From positions 1 through 59,093 of the forward strand of contig VFJJ01000142.1 in NCBI GenBank assembly GCA_009886115.1: a DNA stretch of 59,093 nucleotides, in the 5' to 3' direction. The DNA comes from Actinomycetota bacterium. GTDB lineage: Bacteria > Actinomycetota > Acidimicrobiia > IMCC26256 > VFJJ01. Within the stretch, counting starts at the first letter, position 1. Each line of letters opens with the position of its first letter. The position numbers and the translations under genes are program-made. Shown here piece after piece: positions 42,295 to 49,638 of this stretch. Under the pieces are notes generated by a model that saw only the letters and a list, made by a program, of their open reading frames with translations, was not told where the DNA came from and did not search any database.

Positions 42295-42813
42295 TCACTG
42301 CTCGGGGATGAACAGTCCGACGATCGTCTCGGTGACGACCGGAGCTCCGTGGATCGTGCGCCAGTGGGTCTCGTAGTGGGTCACCTGCATCGCTCCCCGC
42401 TTGCTGTGCTTGACGTAGGCCTCCGAGGTACGCCGCCGTCCTTCGAGCACGTCGCCGACGAGCGGCGTGCGGTGGTACTCGAAGTGCTGCTCTCCGTGGA
42501 GGTAGATGCCCTTCACATCGGCCAACGCGATGGTGGGGTTCTCGTCGCTGTCGGGCGCACCGCTCGCGGAACCGCCCGAGTCGGGGCCGGGCTGGAGGTC
42601 GGGCCAGGCCCCGCCGTGCTCCATGACGAAGGTGTACGTCGGTGGGCACGGGATGGCCGTGAAGCCCGCAGCGTGGGCCGCCTCGTCGGAGCGGTACACC
42701 GGGTTGCGGTCCTTGACGGCCTTGTTGAAGACGCTCACACCGGTGCGCTCGATCTGCACCCGGACGGGAGCGCTCCAGGGCTTCCAGGTCAGCTCGGGCA
42801 CATCGGCGTCCAT
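42295..42813 (-). CDS. FAS1-like/MaoC N-terminal hot-dog dehydratase domain protein
   Basis: A 172-residue hot-dog protein, paralogue of the gene at 15146. The shared signature is KDRNPVYRSDEAAHAAGFTAIPCPPTYTFVM and LHGEQHFEYHRTPLVGDVLEGRRRTSEAY. A hydrophilic insert (PDLQPGPDSGGSASGAPDSDENP) between strands makes it longer. Family members bind enoyl-CoA and usually pair with a catalytic MaoC subunit. It lies just upstream of the peptide-type importer genes and downstream of a VOC/SDR pair on the same strand, so it could belong to either group. Confidence 0.8.
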   Translation of the reverse strand: MDADVPELTWKPWSAPVRVQIERTGVSVFNKAVKDRNPVYRSDEAAHAAGFTAIPCPPTYTFVMEHGGAWPDLQPGPDSGGSASGAPDSDENPTIALADVKGIYLHGEQHFEYHRTPLVGDVLEGRRRTSEAYVKHSKRGAMQVTHYETHWRTIHGAPVVTETIVGLFIPEQ

Positions 42814-42928
42814 TGGTCGTCCCCTGTTCTGGTTTCCCGGTTGGCTGCGGACGGATCGTAGCGACCCGACCGCATACGTACATCGCAGCGGTCCGCTGGC
42901 GGTCCGCTGGCGGATGGCCCCGCGGCGT

Positions 42929-43330
42929 TCAGCCCGTGGCCAGGAGCTCGAGGAGGTTGCCGTCGGGATCCCTGAAGTACACCGACTCGCCGCGGACGCC
43001 GTCGGCCGAGGTGCGGGCCACCGGCCCTTCGATGATCTCGACGTCGACGCCCCGCAACAGGGCGATGACCGTCCCGACCGGACCGTGCCAGCGAAAGCAC
43101 AGGTCGGCCGAGCCGGCGGTCGGACGGGTCGCGTGCGGCGACACCGGCGCGGACGCCGGGTGCACGTTCACGCGACTGGCGCCGATCACCAACGACACCA
43201 CGGGACTGGCGCCGGCTCGCCACTCCTTCTCGTAGAGCACCTGGGCACCCAACACCGAGCGGTACCACGAGAACGTGGTCTCGATGTCGGCCACGGTGAT
43301 GGCCACGTGGTCGAGGCCCCGGATGGTCAT
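42929..43330 (-). CDS. VOC-superfamily protein (glyoxalase/dioxygenase fold)
   Basis: A 133-residue vicinal-oxygen-chelate protein. Two beta-alpha-beta-beta-beta modules are visible: LDHVAITVADIETTFSWYRSVLGAQVL with a metal His at 8, and the late module ending VYFRDPDGNLLELL with a Glu metal ligand. Such proteins may be glyoxalases, epimerases (for example methylmalonyl-CoA epimerase) or dioxygenases. Its ATG overlaps the stop of the upstream SDR (ATGA), so the two are translated together and probably act on the same compound. Confidence 0.8.
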   Translation of the reverse strand: MTIRGLDHVAITVADIETTFSWYRSVLGAQVLYEKEWRAGASPVVSLVIGASRVNVHPASAPVSPHATRPTAGSADLCFRWHGPVGTVIALLRGVDVEIIEGPVARTSADGVRGESVYFRDPDGNLLELLATG

Positions 43331-44127
43331 CGGTCGGTCCCCGAGTCGGCTGCCGGCTCGTGCTGGTCCCAGATCGTGCGTCGTCCGGCCATCCCGCCTC
43401 CGTCGATCACGAACTCCGATCCGGTGATGAAGCTCGACGCGTCGGACGCCAGGAACACGATCAGGTCGGCCACCTCGTCGACCTGACCCGAACGGGCCAG
43501 GGGCAGGTGCGCGAACCGGGCGTCGCCCAGGCCGGCGTCGTCGGGCCCGAGCATGGCCGTGGCGATGGGCCCGGGGTGCACCGAGTTGACCCGAACGGCT
43601 GGACCCAGCTCCACCGCCGCCACCTTCGTCATCCCACGCACCGCCCACTTCGAGGCGCCGTACGAGAGATGTCCCGAGTACCCCGTGAGCCCCGCCGTCG
43701 ACGAGATGTTGACGATCGAGCCGCCGGCCCGCCCCGGCCGGTCGAGCATCACGGGAGCGACCGTGCGCATGCCGATGAACGTGCCCACGAGGTTCACCGC
43801 GAGGACCTTCTCGAGCCCGGCCACCGTCTCGTCGAGGATCGACACGAAGCGGTGGATGGCCGCATTGTTGACCAGCACGTCGACGGTCCCGAAGCGTTCG
43901 ACCGTGAGATCGACGACCCGGCGCCAGTCGTCCTCGATCGACACGTCGTGATGCACGAAGACAGCTCGGTCGGCCGGCAGCGTGCCTGCGACCGCAGCGC
44001 CGTCGGCATCGAGCACGTCGGTGAACACGACGCATGCGCCTTCGGCCACGAAACGCCGCGCCTCGGCCTCCCCTTGACCCCGCGCTCCCCCGGTGACGAT
44101 GGCCACCTTGCCCTCGAGTGCTCCCAT
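43327..44127 (-). CDS. Short-chain dehydrogenase, 3-alpha/20-beta-hydroxysteroid dehydrogenase-like
   Basis: A 266-residue SDR. TGGARGQGEA (12-21) replaces the common GIG with GQG, as in the 3-alpha(20-beta)-hydroxysteroid dehydrogenase group. FTDVLD after strand 2 suggests NAD. NNAA is at 87-90, the catalytic Ser in NISS (142-143), and YGASK at 156-160. The C-terminus has FITGSEFVIDGG. It is translationally coupled to the VOC protein. The steroid label rests on motif similarity only. It diverges from the SnoaL-like gene across 86 bases. Confidence 0.85.
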   Translation of the reverse strand: MGALEGKVAIVTGGARGQGEAEARRFVAEGACVVFTDVLDADGAAVAGTLPADRAVFVHHDVSIEDDWRRVVDLTVERFGTVDVLVNNAAIHRFVSILDETVAGLEKVLAVNLVGTFIGMRTVAPVMLDRPGRAGGSIVNISSTAGLTGYSGHLSYGASKWAVRGMTKVAAVELGPAVRVNSVHPGPIATAMLGPDDAGLGDARFAHLPLARSGQVDEVADLIVFLASDASSFITGSEFVIDGGGMAGRRTIWDQHEPAADSGTDR

Positions 44128-44213
44128 GGCAGTCGACCCTCTCGGCCCGCCGGTTGGCTCAAGGTGCGTGCGGGCGGCGCAGCCTACCGGGACCTTCGCC
44201 TAGATTCGCCGGC

Positions 44214-44684
44214 ATGACTCCTGGATACATCGCCATCACGACACTGATCTACACCTACGCCGAGCGCATCGACCTGGGCGACTTCGACGGCGTGGCCGAC
44301 CTCTTCAGCGATGCCACCATCACCGTCGAAGGCACCGATACCCAGATGTCGGGCAAGGCGCCGGTGCTCGCCATGTACCAGGCGACGACCCGCCTGTATC
44401 CCGACAACGGCACGCCGCACACCAAGCACGTCACGACCAACCTCATCATCGACATCGACGAGGGCGCGGGGACGGGTAGGTGCCGTTCGTACTTCACGGT
44501 GTTCCAGGGCGTCGACGACTTCCCGGCCCAGCCGGTGATCGCCGGGCGCTATCACGACCGTTTCGAGCGTGTCGACGGGGGGTGGCGCTTCGCCCACCGC
44601 CACATGTTCTGCGACCTGTTCGGTGATCTCTCCCGGCACATGCTCATCCCCATCGGGCCCGGCGGCGAGCTCCCCACGCTGTGA
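44214..44684 (+). CDS. SnoaL-like/NTF2-fold protein
   Basis: A 156-residue protein of the NTF2-like alpha+beta barrel fold. It begins with a helix pair (YIAITTLIYTYAERIDLGDFDGVADLFSDATITVEG), then TKHVTTNLIIDID, and ends in the strands PVIAGRYHDRFERVDGGWRFAHRHMFCDLFGDLS. This group includes polyketide cyclases, dehydratases, ketosteroid isomerase relatives and ring-hydroxylating dioxygenase small subunits; acidic and aromatic pocket residues are present but do not settle which. It stands alone on the plus strand between a divergent SDR and hairpin copy 4. Confidence 0.75.
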   Translation: MTPGYIAITTLIYTYAERIDLGDFDGVADLFSDATITVEGTDTQMSGKAPVLAMYQATTRLYPDNGTPHTKHVTTNLIIDIDEGAGTGRCRSYFTVFQGVDDFPAQPVIAGRYHDRFERVDGGWRFAHRHMFCDLFGDLSRHMLIPIGPGGELPTL

Positions 44685-44702
44685 CCCCACGGCGGTGACC
44701 CA

Positions 44703-44724
44703 CCCCACCCCCACCCCCTACCCC
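44703..44724 (-). other. Potential four-tier G-quadruplex motif
   Basis: The plus strand has C-runs of 4, 5, 5 and 4 at 44703-44706, 44708-44712, 44714-44718 and 44721-44724. The minus strand therefore has four long G-runs with loops of only 2, 1 and 1 bases. It lies just left of hairpin copy 4 and after the SnoaL-like stop. Confidence 0.6.
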
Positions 44725-44733
44725 ACGAAATGA

Positions 44734-44768
44734 GCGCGGAAATGCGCACCCGGTGAGCATTTCCGCGC
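44734..44768. repeat. Dispersed hairpin element, copy 4 (subtype B, one mismatch)
   Basis: Arms GCGCGGAAATGCGCAC (44734-44749) and GTGAGCATTTCCGCGC (44753-44768), loop CCG. One G:A mismatch (44746/44756) occurs where copy 2 has T:A. Here both flanks are related: CCCCACGAAAT on the left and ACATTTGGGG on the right, so the palindrome is loosely extended. Unlike the other copies it lies between two genes on the same strand, 49 bases before the GH15 start. Confidence 0.82.
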
Positions 44769-44817
44769 ACATTTGGGGAGATGGCGGAGCACCGGCACGA
44801 GCACAGGGGCCGAGGTG

Positions 44818-46626
44818 ATGGACACGAGGGCGATCGGCGACCTCGCGCTCCTCTCCGACTGCCATGGGGCGGCGATCGTCGACCGCGCCGGCTCGATCGT
44901 GTGGCTGTGCCTGCCCCGCTTCGACAGCCCGGCGGTGTTCGGCCGTCTGCTCGATCCCGCGGCCGGCGAGTGGTCGATCACCCCGAGCGACGAGTTCGAG
45001 GTGACGCGTCGGTATCTCGACGCCACGATGGTGCTGGAGACGACGTTCCGCACGGCCACCGGCTCGGTGGTGCTCACCGATGCGCTGGCGCTCGGCGACG
45101 GAGACCGCGGGCACGACATCGGCTCGGGATCGCCCCACGTCGTGCTCCGCCAGGTGCGTGGCCTCTCGGGCTCGGTGACGATGCTCATGCGGTGCGCTCC
45201 CCGCCCCGAGTACGGGCTCGTGCGTCCCCTCGTGGCCCTGGTCGAGCACGGAGCGAACGTCATGGGTGGGCCCGACGTGCTCACGTTGTCGGCGTCGGTC
45301 CCGCTCGGGGTGGAGCGCTCCACGGTGACGGCTGCGTTCACGATCGACGCGGGATCGTCGACGAGCTTCGCGCTCCATCGCCGGTCACGATCGCAGAGCC
45401 CGGCGTCGGTGATGTCGTCGGGCGAGATCAGCCGTCGTCTCGATGACACGATCGAAGGTTGGCGGTCGTGGTCCGGCGATCACCAGAGCTACCAAGGGCC
45501 CTGGCGCGATCTCGTCCACCACAGCGGTCGCGTGCTCCAGGCCCTCACGTATCAACCGACGGGCGCCATCGTGGCCGCCGCGACCACGTCACTTCCCGAG
45601 GCCATCGGCGGCAACCGGAACTGGGACTACCGGTACACCTGGGTTCGTGATGCCAGCTTCACCCTCGACGCGCTCTGGGTCGCCGCCTGCCCCCACGAGG
45701 CCAACGGGTTCTTCTCGTTCATCTCCCGTTCGGCTGCGGCCGGCCTCGACGACGGTTCCGATCTCCAGATCATGTTCGGGGTGGGTGGCGAGCACGACCT
45801 CGCCGAACGGGAGCTGGCGCATCTCGCCGGGTGGCGCGATTCCCGGCCGGTGCGCGTCGGAAACGGCGCCTGGAACCAGAAGCAGCTCGACGTGTACGGC
45901 GAGCTGCTCGCCGCTGCGGCTCGCCTGCCGCACGTGATCGATCGACTCGACGAACCGACACGTCACTTCCTCGTGTGCTGTGCCGACGCGGCTGCCGCGC
46001 GCTGGACGGAAACCGACCAGGGGATCTGGGAGGTACGAACGGGGCCCGCGCACTTCACGTACTCCAAGCTCATGTGCTGGGTGGCGCTCGACCGGGCGAT
46101 CTCGATGGCCGCGGCGCTGCGTGCCGAGAGCCACGTGGCGCGGTGGGAGCTCGTGCGGTCAGAGATCGCCGAGGCGATCGAGCGCGATGGCTGGAGCGAC
46201 CGGGCCGGTGCCTACACGCAGTCGTTCGGATCGCACGTGCTCGACGCCTCGGTGCTCATGATGCCCATCGTGGGCTTCATCGACCCGCGTCACCCGCGCA
46301 TGCTGGCCACCCTCGAAGCCATCGAACGCAGCCTCACCGACGTGCGCGGCCTGGTGTACCGGTATCTCGAGCCCGATGGCCTCGAAGGCGACGAAGGCTC
46401 GTTCTTGTTGTGCACCTTCTGGTTGGCGCAGGCTCGGGCTCTGGCCGGCGAGGTCGAGCACGCCACCGAGATCTTCGAGCGGGCAGTCAGGTACGTGAAC
46501 GACGTGGGGCTGCTGGCCGAGGAGGTCGACGCCCGCACGGGCGAGCTCCTCGGCAACTTCCCTCAGGCGTTCAGCCACATCGGGCTCGTCAACGCAGCCT
46601 GGGCGATCTCCCAAGCCCGGGGCTGA
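44818..46626 (+). CDS. Glycoside hydrolase family 15 (glucoamylase/trehalase-like)
   Basis: A 602-residue cytoplasmic enzyme of the bacterial GH15 group, which hydrolyses alpha-glucosidic bonds in maltooligosaccharides or trehalose. An N-terminal beta-sandwich (IGDLALLSDCHGAAIVDRAGSIVWLCLPRFDSPAVFGRLLD) precedes the (alpha/alpha)6 barrel. GGNRNWDYRYTWVRDASFTLDAL is the substrate-binding signature, and EGDEGSFLLCTFWLAQA carries one of the catalytic acids. No signal peptide is present. The ATG at 44818 opens the conserved domain; AGGGGCCGAGG lies upstream. An earlier TTG inside the hairpin flank is unlikely. It may serve storage-sugar or trehalose turnover. Confidence 0.88.
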   Translation: MDTRAIGDLALLSDCHGAAIVDRAGSIVWLCLPRFDSPAVFGRLLDPAAGEWSITPSDEFEVTRRYLDATMVLETTFRTATGSVVLTDALALGDGDRGHDIGSGSPHVVLRQVRGLSGSVTMLMRCAPRPEYGLVRPLVALVEHGANVMGGPDVLTLSASVPLGVERSTVTAAFTIDAGSSTSFALHRRSRSQSPASVMSSGEISRRLDDTIEGWRSWSGDHQSYQGPWRDLVHHSGRVLQALTYQPTGAIVAAATTSLPEAIGGNRNWDYRYTWVRDASFTLDALWVAACPHEANGFFSFISRSAAAGLDDGSDLQIMFGVGGEHDLAERELAHLAGWRDSRPVRVGNGAWNQKQLDVYGELLAAAARLPHVIDRLDEPTRHFLVCCADAAAARWTETDQGIWEVRTGPAHFTYSKLMCWVALDRAISMAAALRAESHVARWELVRSEIAEAIERDGWSDRAGAYTQSFGSHVLDASVLMMPIVGFIDPRHPRMLATLEAIERSLTDVRGLVYRYLEPDGLEGDEGSFLLCTFWLAQARALAGEVEHATEIFERAVRYVNDVGLLAEEVDARTGELLGNFPQAFSHIGLVNAAWAISQARG

Positions 46627-46659
46627 CGTTTTCCTCGATTGCCTGACGGACGGCCCTGG

Positions 46660-47568
46660 TCACACCTCGCCACCCTCCGGCGTGTGCTCGACGTCGAAGG
46701 ACGGCCCGCCGCCGCGCGCCGCGGCCTCGGCAGCCTTGCGGGCCCACTCGGCCTTGAGATCCTCGGTGGTACGCAGCACCCCGTCGACCTTCAGCTCGCC
46801 GGTGACGTGCACCTCGCCCATGACCTCGTCCATGTAGGCCGGGCCCTCGTTGGTGGGGATGAACCATCCGGTTGGGCACATGGTGAGGATCTCGACGAAC
46901 GAGAACCCCTGTCTGGCGATCTGGGTCTCGAAGGCCTTCTTGAGATAGCGCTTGGCTCGGGCGACACCGGCCGGGTTGTGCACCGACGCCCGGGCGCAAT
47001 ACACGGTCCCCTGGAGCGGGGCGAGCATGTCACCGATGAGGATGGGATACCCGTGGTAATCGGGGTCGCGCCCTTCGAGGCTGTTCTTGGTGCGCTGCCC
47101 GAGGACGGTGGTCGCGGTCATGTGTCCACCGGTCTCACCGAAGACCCCGTTGTTGACGAGGATGCACGTGATGTGCTCGCCCCGCGCTGCGGTGTGGATC
47201 ACCTCCTGCAACCCCTCGTTGACCATGTCGCCGTCGCCCTGGAGCGTGAACACCACGGTGTCGGGCTTCATGCGCTTGACGCCGGTGGCGAGCGACGGCG
47301 CTCGGCCGTGCAGGGCCTGCACCGTGTCGATCGCCAGCGACATCGAGAACGTCGTGTAACACCCGATCCCGGCGACCACGATCACGTTGTTGCCCTGACC
47401 GAGATCCTCGATGGCCTCGCAGAAGCAGCGCACGGCCAACGGCTCGCCGCACCCCGGGCACATGTCGTGCTCGTCGGTGAGCAACAGGCGCGGTCGGTCG
47501 TCGACGATACGGCGCGATGGCTCCGACGGGGCCACGTCGGTGCGGAGATACACGGGGGTGACGGTCAT
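46660..47568 (-). CDS. 2-oxoacid:ferredoxin oxidoreductase, beta subunit
   Basis: A 302-residue thiamine-diphosphate-binding subunit. CPGCGEPLAVR (37-47) opens the domain, and the TPP/Mg motif is GDGDMVNEGLQEVIHTAARGEHITCILVNNGVFGETGGH. It forms the active site with the alpha subunit, decarboxylating a 2-oxoacid to acyl-CoA and passing electrons to ferredoxin. The C-terminal 60 residues are longer than in many pyruvate enzymes. GAGGAG six bases before the ATG supports the start. It is the last gene of the operon gamma, delta, alpha, beta. The specific 2-oxoacid (branched-chain, aryl or other) is undetermined. Confidence 0.9.
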   Translation of the reverse strand: MTVTPVYLRTDVAPSEPSRRIVDDRPRLLLTDEHDMCPGCGEPLAVRCFCEAIEDLGQGNNVIVVAGIGCYTTFSMSLAIDTVQALHGRAPSLATGVKRMKPDTVVFTLQGDGDMVNEGLQEVIHTAARGEHITCILVNNGVFGETGGHMTATTVLGQRTKNSLEGRDPDYHGYPILIGDMLAPLQGTVYCARASVHNPAGVARAKRYLKKAFETQIARQGFSFVEILTMCPTGWFIPTNEGPAYMDEVMGEVHVTGELKVDGVLRTTEDLKAEWARKAAEAAARGGGPSFDVEHTPEGGEV

Positions 47569-47618
47569 CGTCGGCTCCTCGATCGTTTGCCCACACTCTT
47601 GCGTACGTGCGCGCCCAC

Positions 47619-48701
47619 TCACGCGCTCACAGGTTCGAGCGCCGACAGGATGCGCTCTCGTACCACGGCCGGATCGAGCAATGCTCCCATTCCGAAGCCC
47701 GAACCATCGGTGGAGATACCGCCGATCGCCACCACGGGGCAGCGTCCCAGCACAGAGAGACGAACGTCGTCGATCATCTGGCCGGCGTTGTTCTCGAGCA
47801 CGGCAACCGTCCGGACGTGAGACCCCGACGCAGCCGCGGCCACCGCGGGCTCGGGGAACGGCCACAAGGTGATGGGCCGTACGTAACCCACCCGATGGCC
47901 CTCGGCGCGGAGCTCCTTCACGACGTAGCGCACGAACTTGGCCAGCGTGCCGAAGGCGACCACGATCACCTCGGCGTCGTCGCAGAACGCCGTCTCGGAA
48001 CGTTGCTCCTGCTCGCGCATGACGGCCCACTTCTCGGCCAGCCGAAGCCAGTGAGCTTGCGGGCCCACATGGGGCCGGCCGACCTTGTCGAAGCCGAGGG
48101 AGCTGACGAGCTTGGCGTCGAGCGTGCCCGAGGACGACCCGTCGACCGCCCACGGCTTGTCGGGCACGGGGCCGTAGTCGATCTCGGTGACCTCGACGGC
48201 CTCGTAGGTGTGGGTGAGGAGGTAATCGCCCATGAACAAGACGGGGTTGCGCCACTTCTCGGCGAGCCAGAACGCGAGCTGGCAGTGCTCGACCGCCTCG
48301 GTCACGTCCATCGGGGCCAAAACGATCTGGCGATAGTCGCCATGGCCACCGCCGCGTGTGGACTGGTAGTAGTCGTACTGGCCGCGAGCGATGTTGAACA
48401 ACACGATGGGCAGCTCCGCCATGGTGATCTCGGAAAAGCTCTCCTGCATGAGCGAGAGGCCCTGGCCCGTGCTCCCGGTAGCTGCCCGATTCCCGGTGGC
48501 GACAGCACCCCAGGCCATTCCCACCGCCTCGAGCTCCGACTCGGCGTTGATGCACACCCCGCCGACCTTGGGCAGCTTCACCGCGAAGTGCTCGAGCACC
48601 TCGGTGAACGGGGTCATCGGATACCCGGCAAAGAACCGGCAGCCGGCGACGACCGCCGCCTCGGCGATGGCCTCCGACCCTTCCATCAACCGCTTGCTCA
48701 C
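47619..48701 (-). CDS. 2-oxoacid:ferredoxin oxidoreductase, alpha subunit
   Basis: A 360-residue subunit with the pyrimidine-binding domain. AEAAVVAGCRFFAGYPMTPFTEVLEHF is the family opening, ESELEAVGMAWGAVATGNRAATGSTGQGLSLMQE carries the Glu that activates thiamine diphosphate, and a transketolase C-like domain follows (AEVIVVAFGTLAKFVRYVV...RVGYVRPITLWPFPE). The pattern resembles the VorB/KorA group more than pyruvate enzymes. The ATG overlaps the stop of the ferredoxin-like delta subunit. The beta gene starts 50 bases after this stop. Confidence 0.9.
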   Translation of the reverse strand: MSKRLMEGSEAIAEAAVVAGCRFFAGYPMTPFTEVLEHFAVKLPKVGGVCINAESELEAVGMAWGAVATGNRAATGSTGQGLSLMQESFSEITMAELPIVLFNIARGQYDYYQSTRGGGHGDYRQIVLAPMDVTEAVEHCQLAFWLAEKWRNPVLFMGDYLLTHTYEAVEVTEIDYGPVPDKPWAVDGSSSGTLDAKLVSSLGFDKVGRPHVGPQAHWLRLAEKWAVMREQEQRSETAFCDDAEVIVVAFGTLAKFVRYVVKELRAEGHRVGYVRPITLWPFPEPAVAAAASGSHVRTVAVLENNAGQMIDDVRLSVLGRCPVVAIGGISTDGSGFGMGALLDPAVVRERILSALEPVSA

Positions 48702-49057
48702 GATCGGTCTCCCTTGGGGCCATTGGAGGCCTTGGGGCCATTGGAGGCATTGGCCTTGGCCGCAGGGCCCGTCACGGAGCCAGCGTCGGGGTCATCGTTC
48801 ACCTCGACGGCATGCTCGAGGGGCGTCGTGTACTTGAAGACCTCGAAACAGAAGTCGGGGCAGACCATGACGCAGGCCGCGCACCCGGTGCATCCGGCGC
48901 GCAGCATGGGATAGCGAAATCCCTTGCTGTTGACCGCGCTCGACATGTCGAGGACCTTGGGCGGGCACACCGGGATGCAGAGGTCGCAGCCCTTGCAGCG
49001 CTCGATGGCGATGGTGACGGTTCCTCTGGTCTTGACCGTGACCATGTGGGTGCTCAT
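48698..49057 (-). CDS. 2-oxoacid:ferredoxin oxidoreductase, delta (ferredoxin-like) subunit
   Basis: A 119-residue electron-transfer subunit with two [4Fe-4S] motifs: CKGCDLCIPVCP (21-32) and CTGCAACVMVCP (56-67). It relays electrons from the thiamine site to an external ferredoxin. The tail carries a repeated ASNGPK element made by an 18-bp DNA repeat and is probably disordered. Both ends overlap neighbouring genes (ATGA junctions with gamma upstream and alpha downstream), so the subunits are translated in fixed proportion. Confidence 0.9.
   Translation of the reverse strand: MSTHMVTVKTRGTVTIAIERCKGCDLCIPVCPPKVLDMSSAVNSKGFRYPMLRAGCTGCAACVMVCPDFCFEVFKYTTPLEHAVEVNDDPDAGSVTGPAAKANASNGPKASNGPKGDRS
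48712..48747 (-). repeat. 18-bp in-frame tandem repeat, two copies
   Basis: Unit CCTTGGGGCCATTGGAGG at 48712 and 48730, followed by a partial third. It encodes repeated ASNGPK residues at the C-terminus of the delta subunit, right before the alpha start. Confidence 0.85.
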
Positions 49058-49638
49058 ACCGGCGCTCCCGTGCTCTGCCAGGCTGGTGCCGCCAAGGCCT
49101 CGACCGACTCGTGACCCAGGCGGATGGCCCGCTCGTTCATCTCGATGTGCTGCTGGCGGTACGACGGGATCGAGCCGCGCATCGCCTCCACCGCCGACTC
49201 CAGGCCGACGAGCCCGGTGATGGCCACGTAGGCCCCGGTCATGACCATCGATGCCGCGAGGAGGTTGCCGACCGTCGTGGCGGCCAGCGTGGTGACGGGC
49301 ACCTCGAAGACCCGATACCGATCGCGGTCGATCTCGGCCTCGAAGAGCGTCGAGTTCACGAGCAGAACGGCCCCGTCGCGGAGCTTGGCTCGGGTGGGTT
49401 CCCAGAACTCGTGGTGCATGGCGATCGCCGACCAGGTCTTGGCGATGATCGGGGGAGCGTCGAGTGTCCCGTCGGAGACCACGACGGTGGAGTCGGTGTT
49501 CCCCCCGCGCATCATCCCGCCGTACACGCCGAAGAACATGACCCCGCGGCCCTCCAACGTGGCGGCCCGGGCGATCACCTGGGCGGCGAGCTGCACGCCC
49601 TGGCCGCCGATCCCGGTCAGCATCAACTCACGTTCCAC
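49054..49638 (-). CDS. 2-oxoacid:ferredoxin oxidoreductase, gamma subunit
   Basis: A 194-residue subunit. The opening LMLTGIGGQGVQLAAQVIARAATLEGRGVMFFGVYGGMMRGG is the gamma-domain signature, a Rossmann-like fold contacting CoA and the alpha subunit. The GTG at 49638 has AGGGAG about 8 bases upstream and lies inside the end of the TetR gene (11-base overlap), so regulator and enzyme may share one transcript. It is the first enzyme gene of the operon. Confidence 0.88.
   Translation of the reverse strand: MERELMLTGIGGQGVQLAAQVIARAATLEGRGVMFFGVYGGMMRGGNTDSTVVVSDGTLDAPPIIAKTWSAIAMHHEFWEPTRAKLRDGAVLLVNSTLFEAEIDRDRYRVFEVPVTTLAATTVGNLLAASMVMTGAYVAITGLVGLESAVEAMRGSIPSYRQQHIEMNERAIRLGHESVEALAAPAWQSTGAPV

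Noticed and set aside
261-44768. Hairpins as integron attC sites
   Set aside because: The arms lack GTTRRRY/RYYYAAC core sites, spacing is far too large for cassettes, and the only recombinase lacks its tyrosine.
261-44768. Hairpins as ordinary Rho-independent terminators only
   Set aside because: There is no T-run after any stem, copy 4 lies between same-strand genes, and the conserved G-rich side and fixed orientation are not explained by termination.
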